A stretch of 64,000 bases of DNA, taken from the NCBI RefSeq assembly GCF_004522175.1, contig NZ_SDEB01000006.1, positions 1-64,000 of the forward strand, given 5' to 3'. This document shows, in pieces, positions 41,878 to 50,985 of the stretch. A program made the translations under genes and the position numbers. Origin of the DNA: Paracoccus ravus. Its GTDB lineage: Bacteria > Pseudomonadota > Alphaproteobacteria > Rhodobacterales > Rhodobacteraceae. Each line of letters begins with the position of its first letter. Within the stretch, counting starts at the first letter, position 1. Below the pieces are notes generated by a model, which made no database searches, was not told where the DNA came from, and worked only from the letters and a program-made list of their open reading frames with translations.

Positions 41878-44085
41878 ATGCGCGCCCATTCGCCCCTTAC
41901 CCGCCGCCTGCTGGCCTCGACGCTGCCGGTCGCGCTTCTTCTAGGTCCGGGCGCAGGCCCGGCCCTTGCCGATCCGCTGATTGGCGCCAATCTCAACACC
42001 CGCGGCCTGCCCGGCGCGATCGACACCCCCACCGCCGAGATGATGCCCGATGCGACGCTGGGCGCGACGCTGAGCTATTCCGATCTGGCGCGGCGCAACA
42101 CGCTGGTCTTTCAGGCCCTGCCGCGCCTTTCCGTGTCGCTGAGCTACGGCCGCTTCGACAGCCTCGAGGAAAGCCGCGGCTATGTCTGGGACCGCAGCTT
42201 CGACCTGCGCTACCAGTTCCTCGACGAGGACCCGACCGGCTGGCGTCCCGCCGTCGCGATCGGGCTTCAGGATTTCATGGGCACCGGCTTTTACAGCGCC
42301 GAGTATCTGGTCGCGACCAAGACCATCACCCCGCGCCTGCGCGTCAGCGCCGGTCTGGGCTGGGGCCGTCTGGCGCAGGACGGCGGCATCGGCAGCCCGT
42401 TCGGCGACCGTCCCGGCCCCGATGAGGAAGAGGGCGGCAAGCCCAATATCGACCAATGGTTCAAGGGCGAGATGGCGCCTTTCGTCAACGCCACCTGGCA
42501 AGCCACCGACAAGCTAGTGCTGACCGCGGAATATTCGGGGGACAAATACGCCTGCGAGACCGGTCAGGCCGAGGATTGCGCCCGCGCCGTCTGGGTCAGC
42601 GACAGCGACGAGTTGAAGAACCGGATCAATCTGGGCGTCAATTACGCCTTTGGCGACAATTACCAGATCGGCGGCTACCTGCTGGGCGGGCAGCAATTGG
42701 GGGTGCAGTTCTCGGTTGCGATGAATGCCCGCCAGGCCCCCTATCCCTCGGGTATCGAGCCGGCGCCGGCTCCGGTGCGGCCGCGCGCTTCGCCTTCGGC
42801 AGATCCCGAGGGCTGGTCCGGCGCATGGTCCGCGGATCCGACCGCCCAGCCCGCCATCCAGAAGGCGTTGAGCGATGCGCTCGACAAGGAAGGTCAGGTC
42901 CTCGAATCCATGGCCCTCAGCGGCAACCGGGCCGAGGTCCGCATCCGCAACCACCGTTACATGCAACATGCCGAGGCCGTCGGCCGCACCGCCCGGCTGA
43001 TGACCCGGGCCTTGCCCCCCTCGGTCGAGACGCTGGTCATCACCACCTCGGCAGACGGGCTTCCGACCAGTTCGGTCACCCTGCGCCGCTCGGACGTCGA
43101 GCGGCTGGAAAACACCGAGGCCAGCCAGATCGCCAATGCCGCCCGCATTACCGATGCCGAGCCGCGCCCGGGCGATCTGACCTATAGCGAGGGGCTGTTC
43201 CCGCGCTTCCGCTGGGCGCTCAAGCCCTATCTCTCGACGTCGCTCTTTGATCCGGACGAGCCGTTCCGCTACGAGGTCGGTGCCGCTGCCAGCGCGGAAT
43301 ACGAATTCGTGCCGGGCCTCGTGCTGGAGGGCACGGTGCGCCAGCGCTTCTTCGGAAGCACCGAGCAGGAAGCGCCGGGCGGGCTGAGCCCCGAGGAATA
43401 TGACGCGCGCGACCACGATTACGACGAAAACGGCGTGCCGCGGGTGCGGTCGGATGGGCGGATGTATTCCGCCAACAAGAGCCCGACCATTCCTCGGATG
43501 ACGCTGAGCTGGTATGCCAAGCCCTCCGATACGGTCTATACCCGCTTCACCGGCGGGTTGCTGGAACGCGCCTATGCCGGCGTCTCGACCGAGATCCTTT
43601 GGTATCCGACCAATTCGCCGCTGGCGGTCGGGGCCGAGCTGAACCGGGTCCGCAAGCGCGATTTCCGCGATGTCTTTGGCTTCCGCGATTACGAGGTCAC
43701 GACGGGCCATGTCTCGGCCTATTACCGCTTCGACAACGGGATCATGACGCAGCTTGATGTCGGCCAGTATCTGGCGGGCGATGTCGGCGCGACACTGACG
43801 ATCGAGCGTGAATTCGCCAATGGCTGGCGCATCGGTGCCTGGGCCAGCAAGACCGATCTCAGCGCCGAGGAATATGGCGAGGGCTCGTTCGACAAGGGCG
43901 TGAGCATCTCGATCCCGCTGGGCTGGGGCACGGGCTCGCCCTCGCTGCGGCGCGTTGGCGGCGACATCCGCTCGCTCTCACGCGATGGCGGCAGCAAGCT
44001 GCGCGTCGGCGGCAGGCTCTACGACAGGGTCCGCGACAGCCAGGCGGACAAGCTCTATCAAGGTTGGGGGAGGTTCTGGCGATGA
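41878..44085 (+). CDS. YjbH-domain outer membrane protein
   Basis: A 735-residue protein with a signal peptide (SPLTRRLLASTLPVALLLGPGAGPALA). The YjbH domain starts at GANLNTRGLPGAIDTPTAEMMPDATLGATLSYS. The second half contains transmembrane-strand-like segments (LVLEGTVRQRFFGS; FRDYEVTTGHVSAYYRFDNGIMTQLDVGQYLAGDVGATL) and the characteristic WRIGAWASKTDLSAEEYGEGSFDKGVSISIPLGW. YjbH works with YjbE/F/G in exopolysaccharide production. AGAAGGA is 7 bases before the ATG. Its stop overlaps the next gene's start. Confidence 0.9.
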   Translation: MRAHSPLTRRLLASTLPVALLLGPGAGPALADPLIGANLNTRGLPGAIDTPTAEMMPDATLGATLSYSDLARRNTLVFQALPRLSVSLSYGRFDSLEESRGYVWDRSFDLRYQFLDEDPTGWRPAVAIGLQDFMGTGFYSAEYLVATKTITPRLRVSAGLGWGRLAQDGGIGSPFGDRPGPDEEEGGKPNIDQWFKGEMAPFVNATWQATDKLVLTAEYSGDKYACETGQAEDCARAVWVSDSDELKNRINLGVNYAFGDNYQIGGYLLGGQQLGVQFSVAMNARQAPYPSGIEPAPAPVRPRASPSADPEGWSGAWSADPTAQPAIQKALSDALDKEGQVLESMALSGNRAEVRIRNHRYMQHAEAVGRTARLMTRALPPSVETLVITTSADGLPTSSVTLRRSDVERLENTEASQIANAARITDAEPRPGDLTYSEGLFPRFRWALKPYLSTSLFDPDEPFRYEVGAAASAEYEFVPGLVLEGTVRQRFFGSTEQEAPGGLSPEEYDARDHDYDENGVPRVRSDGRMYSANKSPTIPRMTLSWYAKPSDTVYTRFTGGLLERAYAGVSTEILWYPTNSPLAVGAELNRVRKRDFRDVFGFRDYEVTTGHVSAYYRFDNGIMTQLDVGQYLAGDVGATLTIEREFANGWRIGAWASKTDLSAEEYGEGSFDKGVSISIPLGWGTGSPSLRRVGGDIRSLSRDGGSKLRVGGRLYDRVRDSQADKLYQGWGRFWR

Positions 44086-44735
44086 TCGGAACGAAACTAC
44101 GGATCACGCTGGGCGCCACCGCGCTGGCCATGCTGGCCGCCTGCGGCAATGTCGACAGCGAGCAGGGCTCGATCCCCGGCCTGATCGCCCAGGCGGTCCG
44201 GCAGACCGCCGCGCAGGAAAAGCGCGACGAGGTCACGGCAACGGTCGATCCGGGCGAGATGGCCGCGACCGCGCTGCGCGTCAATCCGGGACCGCTGATC
44301 CTGGTCGGGCTGGAAAGCCGGAACACGACCCAGGTTCTTGCCATGGTCGGCGAGAATGCCGGGCAGCGCACCTATATGACCAAGAACGAGCAGGCCCTGA
44401 TCCTGCGCGACGGGATGCTGGTGGGCACGCGCGGGCTGGGTCACGACCTGTCGGTTGCGGAACTGGCTGCCTCGTCCTCTCTCATCCGTTCGGGTCAGAG
44501 CGGTCAGACGAAACGGGTGATGCGCTACTGGACCGGCGACGGGCTGGAAAGCCCCCTGCGCCTGGATTGCACCGTCGGGGCGGGTCCCAAGCCGGGCGTG
44601 ATCCTGGAAAGCTGCGAGAATGGCCCGCTCAAGATCCAGAACAATTACATCGTTCAGGGCGGTCGGGTGACCGTGTCGCGGCAATGGATCGGACCGAATC
44701 TGGGCTATGCCACGATCCAGGAATTGCGTCCCTGA
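44082..44735 (+). CDS. YjbF-family lipoprotein
   Basis: A 217-residue YjbF-like lipoprotein with lipobox LAACG at residue 20. The globular part includes NPGPLILVGLESRNTTQVLAMVGENAGQRTYMTKNEQALILRDGMLVGTRGLGHDL and WIGPNLGYATIQELRP, which fit the family. The ATG at 44082 overlaps the yjbH stop (ATGATG...TGA), so the two are translated together. No yjbG homologue is present beside them. Confidence 0.88.
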   Translation: MIGTKLRITLGATALAMLAACGNVDSEQGSIPGLIAQAVRQTAAQEKRDEVTATVDPGEMAATALRVNPGPLILVGLESRNTTQVLAMVGENAGQRTYMTKNEQALILRDGMLVGTRGLGHDLSVAELAASSSLIRSGQSGQTKRVMRYWTGDGLESPLRLDCTVGAGPKPGVILESCENGPLKIQNNYIVQGGRVTVSRQWIGPNLGYATIQELRP

Positions 44736-44753
44736 GAGGCGTCACATGACAAG

Positions 44754-44782
44754 AAAGGCCCGCGGCGACGCGGGCCTTTTCA
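44754..44782 (+). terminator. Intrinsic terminator after the yjbF-like gene
   Basis: GGCCCGCG, a GCGA loop and CGCGGGCC (44757-44776) are followed by TTTT, 20 bases past the stop codon. Confidence 0.85.
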
Positions 44783-44825
44783 TTTTCCCTGAACGGAACC
44801 GGTCTAGCGCCGGGCCGGAATGAAA

Positions 44826-44855
44826 AATGGGCTGACCCAAGAAGGGCCAGCCCAT
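44826..44855 (-). terminator. Intrinsic terminator after the Asp-tailed small gene
   Basis: On the minus strand ATGGGCTG and CAGCCCAT form the stem and five T follow. It lies about 25 bases downstream of the stop at 44879. Confidence 0.75.
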
Positions 44856-44878
44856 GAAGCAAACTTCCGAAAGGAAGA

Positions 44879-45106
44879 TTACTCGGTGGTGTCGTCGTCA
44901 TCATCATCATCGTCGTCGTCCGAAGCGACGGCAGCGATGACGCCCAGCAGCAGAAGCGCGGGGACAACGAGGCCAGCGTTGGTCGATGCGGGCTTCTCGT
45001 CAACGACGACCGGCTCGACGTCCACGACGGGGGCAACATAGCCACCGGCGAGGGCCGACGATGCCGTCAGGCCAAGGGCCAGGGCAAAGGTAGCAATTTT
45101 GGTCAT
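44879..45106 (-). CDS. Small exported protein with ten-aspartate tail
   Basis: A 75-residue protein: signal peptide ending ASSALA-GG, a short Val/Pro-rich acidic segment (YVAPVVDVEPVVVDE), a hydrophobic stretch (GLVVPALLLLGVIAAVA), then ten Asp (residues 63-72) and TTE. Similar short proteins are common in Rhodobacteraceae and are sometimes misnamed ferrochelatase; nothing enzymatic is visible. The ATG at 45106 was chosen because GGAG is 7 bases upstream. Convergent with the yjbH-yjbF pair and possibly a YjbE-like partner. The Asp run could bind divalent cations. Confidence 0.8.
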   Translation of the reverse strand: MTKIATFALALGLTASSALAGGYVAPVVDVEPVVVDEKPASTNAGLVVPALLLLGVIAAVASDDDDDDDDDDTTE

Positions 45107-45317
45107 GATCATGCTCCGTTCAGTACTTTGGAGGTTGCCGTTTCCAACAACATCTTGGCGACAGTCGCATAAAGCCAATGACTTGGGAAGCGGTCTTGAT
45201 CGGCGCGCTTCGTTGGCCAAGGTTTACTGTTGCATAATAGCCAACAGATTTGCAAGCAGGCGGCATTGTGCCGATGGTCCGGCCGGTTCCTGCCGGCCGA
45301 AAGCCCTCGGAGTTTCT

Positions 45318-46103
45318 TTAGTATCGCCTATAAAATACTAAAGACAAAGCATAAATCGCAGCAGCGACAACGACGATCGAGGGTCCGGCCGGGCTGTCCA
45401 GCGCAAGGCTCGCGCCAAGGCCCGCGATCACCGCGATTGCACCGATCACACTGGCGGAACCGGCCATCCGTTCAGGCGTTCCAGAGAGTCCGCGCGCCGC
45501 TGCCGCCGGAATGATGAGCAGCGCCGAAATCAGCAAGGCGCCGACAATCCGAATCGCGATCGCCACGATCACGGCCAGAGCCAGCGACAGGATCAATCGC
45601 TCAAATGACGGGTTTATTCCCGAAGCCATCGCCAGTTCCTCATTCACCGAGGCCGTGACCATGCGCTGCCAGCGCCAGAGGATCAGCCCCAGCACCGCAA
45701 GCGATCCGGCCCAGATCCAGAGCAGATCCGCGCGGCCGATCGCAAGGATATCGCCAAAGAGATAAGTCTCGAGGTCGCTGCGCAGCGCAGGCACGAAGCT
45801 TGCCGCGACCAGCCCCAGCGCCAGGGCCGAATGCGCGATCACCCCCAGCACCGTGTCCGAACTCTGCCCCCGCCCGCTCAGCCAGGCGACGGTGAGGCCC
45901 ATTGCCACCACCACGGCCAGCGTGCCGAGATAGAGCGGCATGGCGAAGGCAAAACTCATCGCCACCCCGAGGATCGCGGCATGGGCGGTGGAATCTCCGA
46001 AATAGGCCATCCGCCTCCAGACCACGAAGGCCCCCAGCGGCCCGGTCGCCAGCACCAGCCCCAGCCCGGCCAGAACGGCGCGTGTCATGAAATCGTCGAG
46101 CAT
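45318..46103 (-). CDS. znuB: Zinc ABC transporter permease ZnuB
   Basis: A 261-residue ABC-3 family membrane protein with about eight hydrophobic segments. The family motif VVWRRMAYFGDSTAHAAILGVA is near the N-terminus, and RIVGALLISALLIIPAAAARGLSGTPERM is near the C-terminus. It moves Zn2+ delivered by ZnuA across the inner membrane. The ATG at 46103 is 2 bases past the znuC stop. Third gene of zur-znuC-znuB. Confidence 0.95.
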   Translation of the reverse strand: MLDDFMTRAVLAGLGLVLATGPLGAFVVWRRMAYFGDSTAHAAILGVAMSFAFAMPLYLGTLAVVVAMGLTVAWLSGRGQSSDTVLGVIAHSALALGLVAASFVPALRSDLETYLFGDILAIGRADLLWIWAGSLAVLGLILWRWQRMVTASVNEELAMASGINPSFERLILSLALAVIVAIAIRIVGALLISALLIIPAAAARGLSGTPERMAGSASVIGAIAVIAGLGASLALDSPAGPSIVVVAAAIYALSLVFYRRY

Positions 46104-46105
46104 GG

Positions 46106-46888
46106 TCAGGCCTGGAATTCTTGGGGGTGGTGTCCGCAATCCGGGGAATGCTGATGCCCCCCGGCGACGTGATCGTGGTCATGATCGTGATGGTGGCGGT
46201 AAAGCGCCAGCGTGCCCTGGGATTCGGCCCCGAACAGGGCGCGATATTCGGGCGCCGCGCTCACCGCCTGCGGCGTCCCCTGACAGCAGACATGGCCATT
46301 GAGACAGACCACCTTGTCCGAGGCCCGCATCACCACCAGCAGGTCATGGCTGACCATCAGGACCGCGGCGCCGGTCTCGGCCCGCACCTCTTCGATCAAT
46401 TGGTAAAAGGCGATGATGCCGGGCTGGTCCAGCCCCTGGGTCGGCTCGTCCAGAACCAGCAGCTGCGGCGCGTTCAGCAGCGCCCTAGCCAGCAGTACGC
46501 GTTGGAACTGCCCCCCCGAAAGCGAGATGATCTGCCGCCGCTCAAGGCCGGGCACGCCGGTGCGCGCCAGAACATGCGCCGCCTGCGCATCCGAGACCCG
46601 GACCGGCAGCGACAGGAAGCGGCGGACCGTCATGGGCATGGCGCGCTCGATATGGACGCGCTGCGGCACATAGCCGATGCGCAGCCCGTCAAGGCGTTCG
46701 ACCTTACCCGAGGACAAGGGCACCTGCCCCAGCAGCGCCCGGACCAGCGTCGATTTCCCCGAACCGTTGGGACCGACCACGGTGACGATCTCGGCGGGCT
46801 CGATCCGCATGCTGATCTGCGAGATGACCGGGCGATCCGCGCCGGGATGGCTCACCGAGACCATTTCGGCCCTGACAAGCGGCGTCAT
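46106..46888 (-). CDS. znuC: Zinc ABC transporter ATPase ZnuC
   Basis: A 260-residue ABC ATPase with Walker A GPNGSGKST, signature LSGGQFQRVLLARALL, Walker B LLVLDEPTQGLD and switch His in MVSHDLL. The C-terminal 35 residues are His/Asp-rich (YRHHHDHDHDHV, GGHQHSPDCGHH), an unusual metal-binding extension for the ATPase subunit. The ATG at 46888 overlaps the zur stop. Confidence 0.95.
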   Translation of the reverse strand: MTPLVRAEMVSVSHPGADRPVISQISMRIEPAEIVTVVGPNGSGKSTLVRALLGQVPLSSGKVERLDGLRIGYVPQRVHIERAMPMTVRRFLSLPVRVSDAQAAHVLARTGVPGLERRQIISLSGGQFQRVLLARALLNAPQLLVLDEPTQGLDQPGIIAFYQLIEEVRAETGAAVLMVSHDLLVVMRASDKVVCLNGHVCCQGTPQAVSAAPEYRALFGAESQGTLALYRHHHDHDHDHVAGGHQHSPDCGHHPQEFQA

Positions 46889-47400
46889 CCCGTCACCTTG
46901 TCCGGCGTCGCGCCGGCACAGCGGGCACATAGGCCCAGAACCTCGACCGTGCTGCGCTCGATGCTGAAGCCGTTCCCCGCGCCAAGCGCGGCCAGAGCGG
47001 CCCGAAGCTCGGGCGTTTCCGCCTCGGCGACCTGCTCGCAGCCGCGGCAGATCAGGAAGGCCGGCGCGTGGTCGCGGTCGGGCGACAGGCAGGCGGCATA
47101 GGCGTTCAGACGGCGCACACGATGAGCCAGCCCCTGCTCGACAAGGAAATCCAGCGCGCGATAGGCGACCGGAGGCTGTTTGCCAAAGCCCTCCGCCGCC
47201 AGTCGCTCGAGCACGTCATAGGCCCCCAGCGCGCGATGCGATTCCAGCAGGATCTCAAGAACCCGACGCCGCACCGGCGTGAGCCTGACCCCCTCGCTGC
47301 GGGCCTGATCCTCGGCCCGGCGCAGCACGGTTTCGGCGCAATGCGCGTGGTCATGGGCATGAAACGGATCCCCAGGAAGCGCAGAAATCTTCTCGATCAT
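46885..47400 (-). CDS. zur: Zinc uptake regulator Zur (Fur family)
   Basis: A 171-residue Fur-family repressor. A His-rich N-terminus (FHAHDHAHC) is followed by the winged helix (GVRLTPVRRRVLEILLESHRALGAYDVLERL). Structural-zinc cysteines are in ICRGCEQ and LCARC, with metal-site His/Asp in SPDRDHAPAF. Start ATG at 47400. Two inverted repeats of Zur type lie directly upstream, so it likely represses itself and znuA when zinc is sufficient. Confidence 0.93.
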   Translation of the reverse strand: MIEKISALPGDPFHAHDHAHCAETVLRRAEDQARSEGVRLTPVRRRVLEILLESHRALGAYDVLERLAAEGFGKQPPVAYRALDFLVEQGLAHRVRRLNAYAACLSPDRDHAPAFLICRGCEQVAEAETPELRAALAALGAGNGFSIERSTVEVLGLCARCAGATPDKVTG

Positions 47401-47442
47401 TGTTATACTATCACATTTCCCTTGACGCGTTACGATATAACA
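47401..47442. promoter_or_regulatory. Two Zur-type operator palindromes between zur and znuA
   Basis: TGTTATA-C-TATCACA (47401-47415) and CGTTACG-A-TATAACA (47428-47442) both match the alphaproteobacterial Zur pattern TGTTATA-n-TATAACA with few mismatches. The first abuts the zur start codon. The second overlaps the predicted znuA promoter (TTGACG at 47422). Confidence 0.8.
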
Positions 47443-47479
47443 TAAATAAACGCCGCGTTTCCGCAAGAGAGAGCGACCG

Positions 47480-48466
<987 letters not shown>

Positions 48467-48579
48467 GGCGATAGGGCGGAAAAACACACAGGCGACGATA
48501 TCCTGACTCTTTTGCTTTGACATACCAAAGTGTTTTTGTCAGGTTGCGTTTATCGCGACCGCTCAACGAGGATCTGGAC

Positions 48580-48756
48580 ATGACTGCGACCCGCCCCGCC
48601 GAATTCACCCTTCCCGGTGTGACCGCACTGCATCGCCTGCCCCAACATGACGCCGAAGCTCTGACCAATGGGGGCAATCAAGCCCTGATCGTTCTGGGAG
48701 ATCAGGTCTATAACCTGCGCATCACCCGCGCGGGCAAATTGATCCTGACGAAATAA
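48580..48756 (+). CDS. hemP: Hemin uptake protein HemP
   Basis: A 58-residue HemP/HmuP protein: ALIVLGDQVYNLRITRAGKLILTK is the family signature. HemP proteins are small regulators or accessory factors for haem uptake genes in iron-limited cells. The ATG at 48580 has GAGGA upstream. No haem transporter genes are adjacent. Confidence 0.88.
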   Translation: MTATRPAEFTLPGVTALHRLPQHDAEALTNGGNQALIVLGDQVYNLRITRAGKLILTK

Positions 48757-48793
48757 TCCCGCCGCCGGGCGGTCCCGGCGCGATATGCGAAAA

Positions 48794-48822
48794 GGGCGCG
48801 GTCTGACCGCGCCCTTTCTTTG
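48794..48822. terminator. Bidirectional terminator between hemP and rluB
   Basis: GGGCGCGGT-CTG-ACCGCGCCC (48794-48814) is followed by TTTCTTTG on the plus strand. AAAA precedes it, so the minus strand also has a T run. It separates the two convergent genes. Confidence 0.88.
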
Positions 48823-48838
48823 TTCTCAGGATGTCAGA

Positions 48839-50311
48839 TCAGCCGCGCCGCGGGCCCTTGCTGGGGCCACGATCCGAGGGGCGGGCGCCGGGTTTCTGGC
48901 CGGGCTTTCCGCCGGGCTTGCCGCCGAAGCTCTTGCCGCCAAAGCCCGAGGGCTTGCCGCCCGGCTTCCCAAAGGACTTGCGCTCACCATCCTCGCGGCG
49001 AGCGAAGGGCTTGCGGTCGCCATCCTCGCGCTTGGCCCAAGGCTTGCGATCACCGTCTTCACGGCGCGCATAGGGCTTGCGATCACCATCTTCGCGCTTG
49101 GCGTAAGGTTTGCGGTCGCCATCTTCGCGACGCGCATAGGGTTTGCGCTCGCCATCCTCGCGCTTGGCGTAAGGTTTGCGATCACCATCTTCACGGCGCG
49201 CATAGGGCTTGCGCTCGCCATCCTCGCGCTTGGCGTAAGGTTTGCGCTCGCCATCTTCACGGCGCGCATAGGGCTTACGATCACCGTCCTCGCGCTTGGC
49301 GTAAGGTTTGCGGTCGCCATCTTCACGGCGCGCATATGGCTTACGATCGCCATCTTCGCGCATGGCGTAGGGTTTGCGATCACCGTCTTCGCGGCGGCCG
49401 TAAGGCTTGCGATCGCCATCTTCACGACGCGCAAAAGGCTTGCGCTCGCCATCCTCACGGCGCTGGAAGGGCTTGCGATCACCCTCTTCACGGGCACCGC
49501 GTTCGCGGAAGCTGCGGGGTTTCGCCTCGGTCTCCTCGCCAGTCAGCAAGCCGCCCAACTGATCGCGCAGCACCTTGCGCTTGATCTCGCGGACTTCGTT
49601 TTCTTCCATGCCGGTCAGTTTGAAGGGACCATAGCCAACGCGGATCAACCGGTTCACGATCAGGCCGACATGCGACATCGCGCGGCGGATCTCGCGGTTC
49701 TTGCCCTCGCGGATGCCGACGGTCAGCCAGGCATTCGCGCCCTGCTGGCTGTCGAGCTTGATTTCCATCGGCGCGAAATCCTCGCCGTCGATGGTGACGC
49801 CCCGGCGCAGCGGCGCGAAGGTCAGATCGCTCGGCGTGCCATTGACCCGCACGCGGTAGCGCCGCAGCCAGCCGGTCGTCGGCAGTTCCAGACGGCGCTT
49901 CAGCTCGCCGTCATTGGTCAAAAGCAGCAGCCCCTCGGAGTTCAGGTCAAGTCGACCGACAGTCATCACGCGCGGCAGGTCACGCGGCAGGGCGTCGAAG
50001 ACGGTCTGGCGGCCCTTTTCGTCGGATTCCGTCGTCACCAGCCCGACGGGCTTGTAATACATCCACAGACGGGTTTCCTGCGGCTCGTCCAGCTTCTTGC
50101 CATCAACGGCAATGCGGTCCGAGGGCAGAACATCCAGCGCCGGGCTGTCGATCTTCTTGCCGTTAACGGTGACGCGACCCTCAAGGATCATGCGCTCGGC
50201 TTCGCGGCGGCTGGCCACGCCCACACGCGCCATCACCTTGGCGATGCGGTCGCCCTCGGTTTTGGGGGTTTCTGGCGTCTCGGTTTTCGGGGTTTCGGGC
50301 GTATCGGTCAT
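48839..50311 (-). CDS. rluB: 23S rRNA pseudouridine synthase RluB with long repeat tail
   Basis: A 490-residue RluB-type enzyme. An S4 RNA-binding domain (RIAKVMARVGVASRREAERMILEGRVTVNGK) precedes the catalytic domain, with Asp in VGRLDLNSEGLLLLTNDGEL and the end motif REGKNREIRRAMSHVGL. Residues 284-448 are fifteen tandem 11-residue units (RREDGDRKPYA and variants). A Gly/Lys/Pro-rich end (about 42 residues) follows. The catalytic part alone is of normal size (about 280). The highly charged tail probably binds rRNA. ATG at 50311. Confidence 0.92.
   Translation of the reverse strand: MTDTPETPKTETPETPKTEGDRIAKVMARVGVASRREAERMILEGRVTVNGKKIDSPALDVLPSDRIAVDGKKLDEPQETRLWMYYKPVGLVTTESDEKGRQTVFDALPRDLPRVMTVGRLDLNSEGLLLLTNDGELKRRLELPTTGWLRRYRVRVNGTPSDLTFAPLRRGVTIDGEDFAPMEIKLDSQQGANAWLTVGIREGKNREIRRAMSHVGLIVNRLIRVGYGPFKLTGMEENEVREIKRKVLRDQLGGLLTGEETEAKPRSFRERGAREEGDRKPFQRREDGERKPFARREDGDRKPYGRREDGDRKPYAMREDGDRKPYARREDGDRKPYAKREDGDRKPYARREDGERKPYAKREDGERKPYARREDGDRKPYAKREDGERKPYARREDGDRKPYAKREDGDRKPYARREDGDRKPWAKREDGDRKPFARREDGERKSFGKPGGKPSGFGGKSFGGKPGGKPGQKPGARPSDRGPSKGPRRG
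48968..49462 (-). repeat. Fifteen 33-bp tandem repeats in rluB
   Basis: Each unit encodes an 11-residue block around REDGDRKPYA. The residue preceding REDG tends to alternate Arg/Lys through much of the array, giving a 66-bp higher-order unit. Similarity between copies makes this stretch prone to length change. Confidence 0.9.
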
Positions 50312-50443
50312 GGCGATCTCCTGCGCATCTCTGCGGTAGCAAAAGCGGGCGTCTACGCCATAACGCACAATATGGAAAGCGGTTCTTGCGCGCGCCAGAT
50401 TGTCGCGTCTTGCACGCGCGGGAATGTCGCGCCAGAAACCGTC

Positions 50444-50893
50444 ATGGAGTTTTCGTCTTTCATGCCCCATGCGCTATGCGAAGCGCGCGAGGCCGCCCTG
50501 CGCGGTGAGGTTCCCGTGGGCGCGGTTCTGACCGATGCGACGGGCCACGTCCTGTCTCGCGCCGGAAACCGCACGCGCGAGCTTTCCGACCCCACGGCCC
50601 ATGCCGAGATCCTCGCCATCCGCGAGGCCTGCGGCCTGCTGGGATCGGAACGCCTGCCGGGCGCGCGCCTATGGGTCACGCTGGAGCCCTGCCCGATGTG
50701 TGCGGCCGCAATCTCGGCGGCACGCATCGCCATAATCTATTACGGCGCGGACGATCCGCGCATGGGCGGGGTGCGCCACGGCGCGCGGGTCTATGACCAT
50801 CCGCAATGCCATCACCGCCCCGAGGTGTTCGACGGGATTTCCGCCGAGGAATCGCGCGCCCTGCTGCAAGGCTTCTTCCGCGAGCGGCGCTGA
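50444..50893 (+). CDS. tadA: tRNA-specific adenosine deaminase TadA
   Basis: A 149-residue cytidine/adenosine-deaminase fold enzyme forming inosine at tRNA-Arg position 34. The zinc site is H53-A-E55 (PTAHAEILAIREA) and PCPMC with C83 and C86. GARVYDHPQCHHRPEV is typical of TadA. The ATG at 50444 gives a normal length. The frame is open far upstream across the rluB repeats on the opposite strand, which is a shadow. Divergent from rluB. Confidence 0.95.
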   Translation: MEFSSFMPHALCEAREAALRGEVPVGAVLTDATGHVLSRAGNRTRELSDPTAHAEILAIREACGLLGSERLPGARLWVTLEPCPMCAAAISAARIAIIYYGADDPRMGGVRHGARVYDHPQCHHRPEVFDGISAEESRALLQGFFRERR

Positions 50894-50985
50894 CTGCGAC
50901 CTTCGTCCCCAGATGACAAAGGACACTTGCGCTGCAATGCAGCATGCATAGCATGTCCTTCCATCGGGAAACCGGGGGAGAAAGC

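Noticed and set aside
45278..45302. GGCCGG/CCGGCC hairpin past znuB as a terminator
   Set aside because: There is no T run on the minus strand after the stem, so it is not called as a terminator; it may be structural only.
48785..50443. Plus-strand extension of tadA through the rluB repeats, which could look like a large membrane protein
   Set aside because: The apparent hydrophobic repeat protein is the complement of the 33-bp rluB repeat array. TadA has a normal length from 50444.
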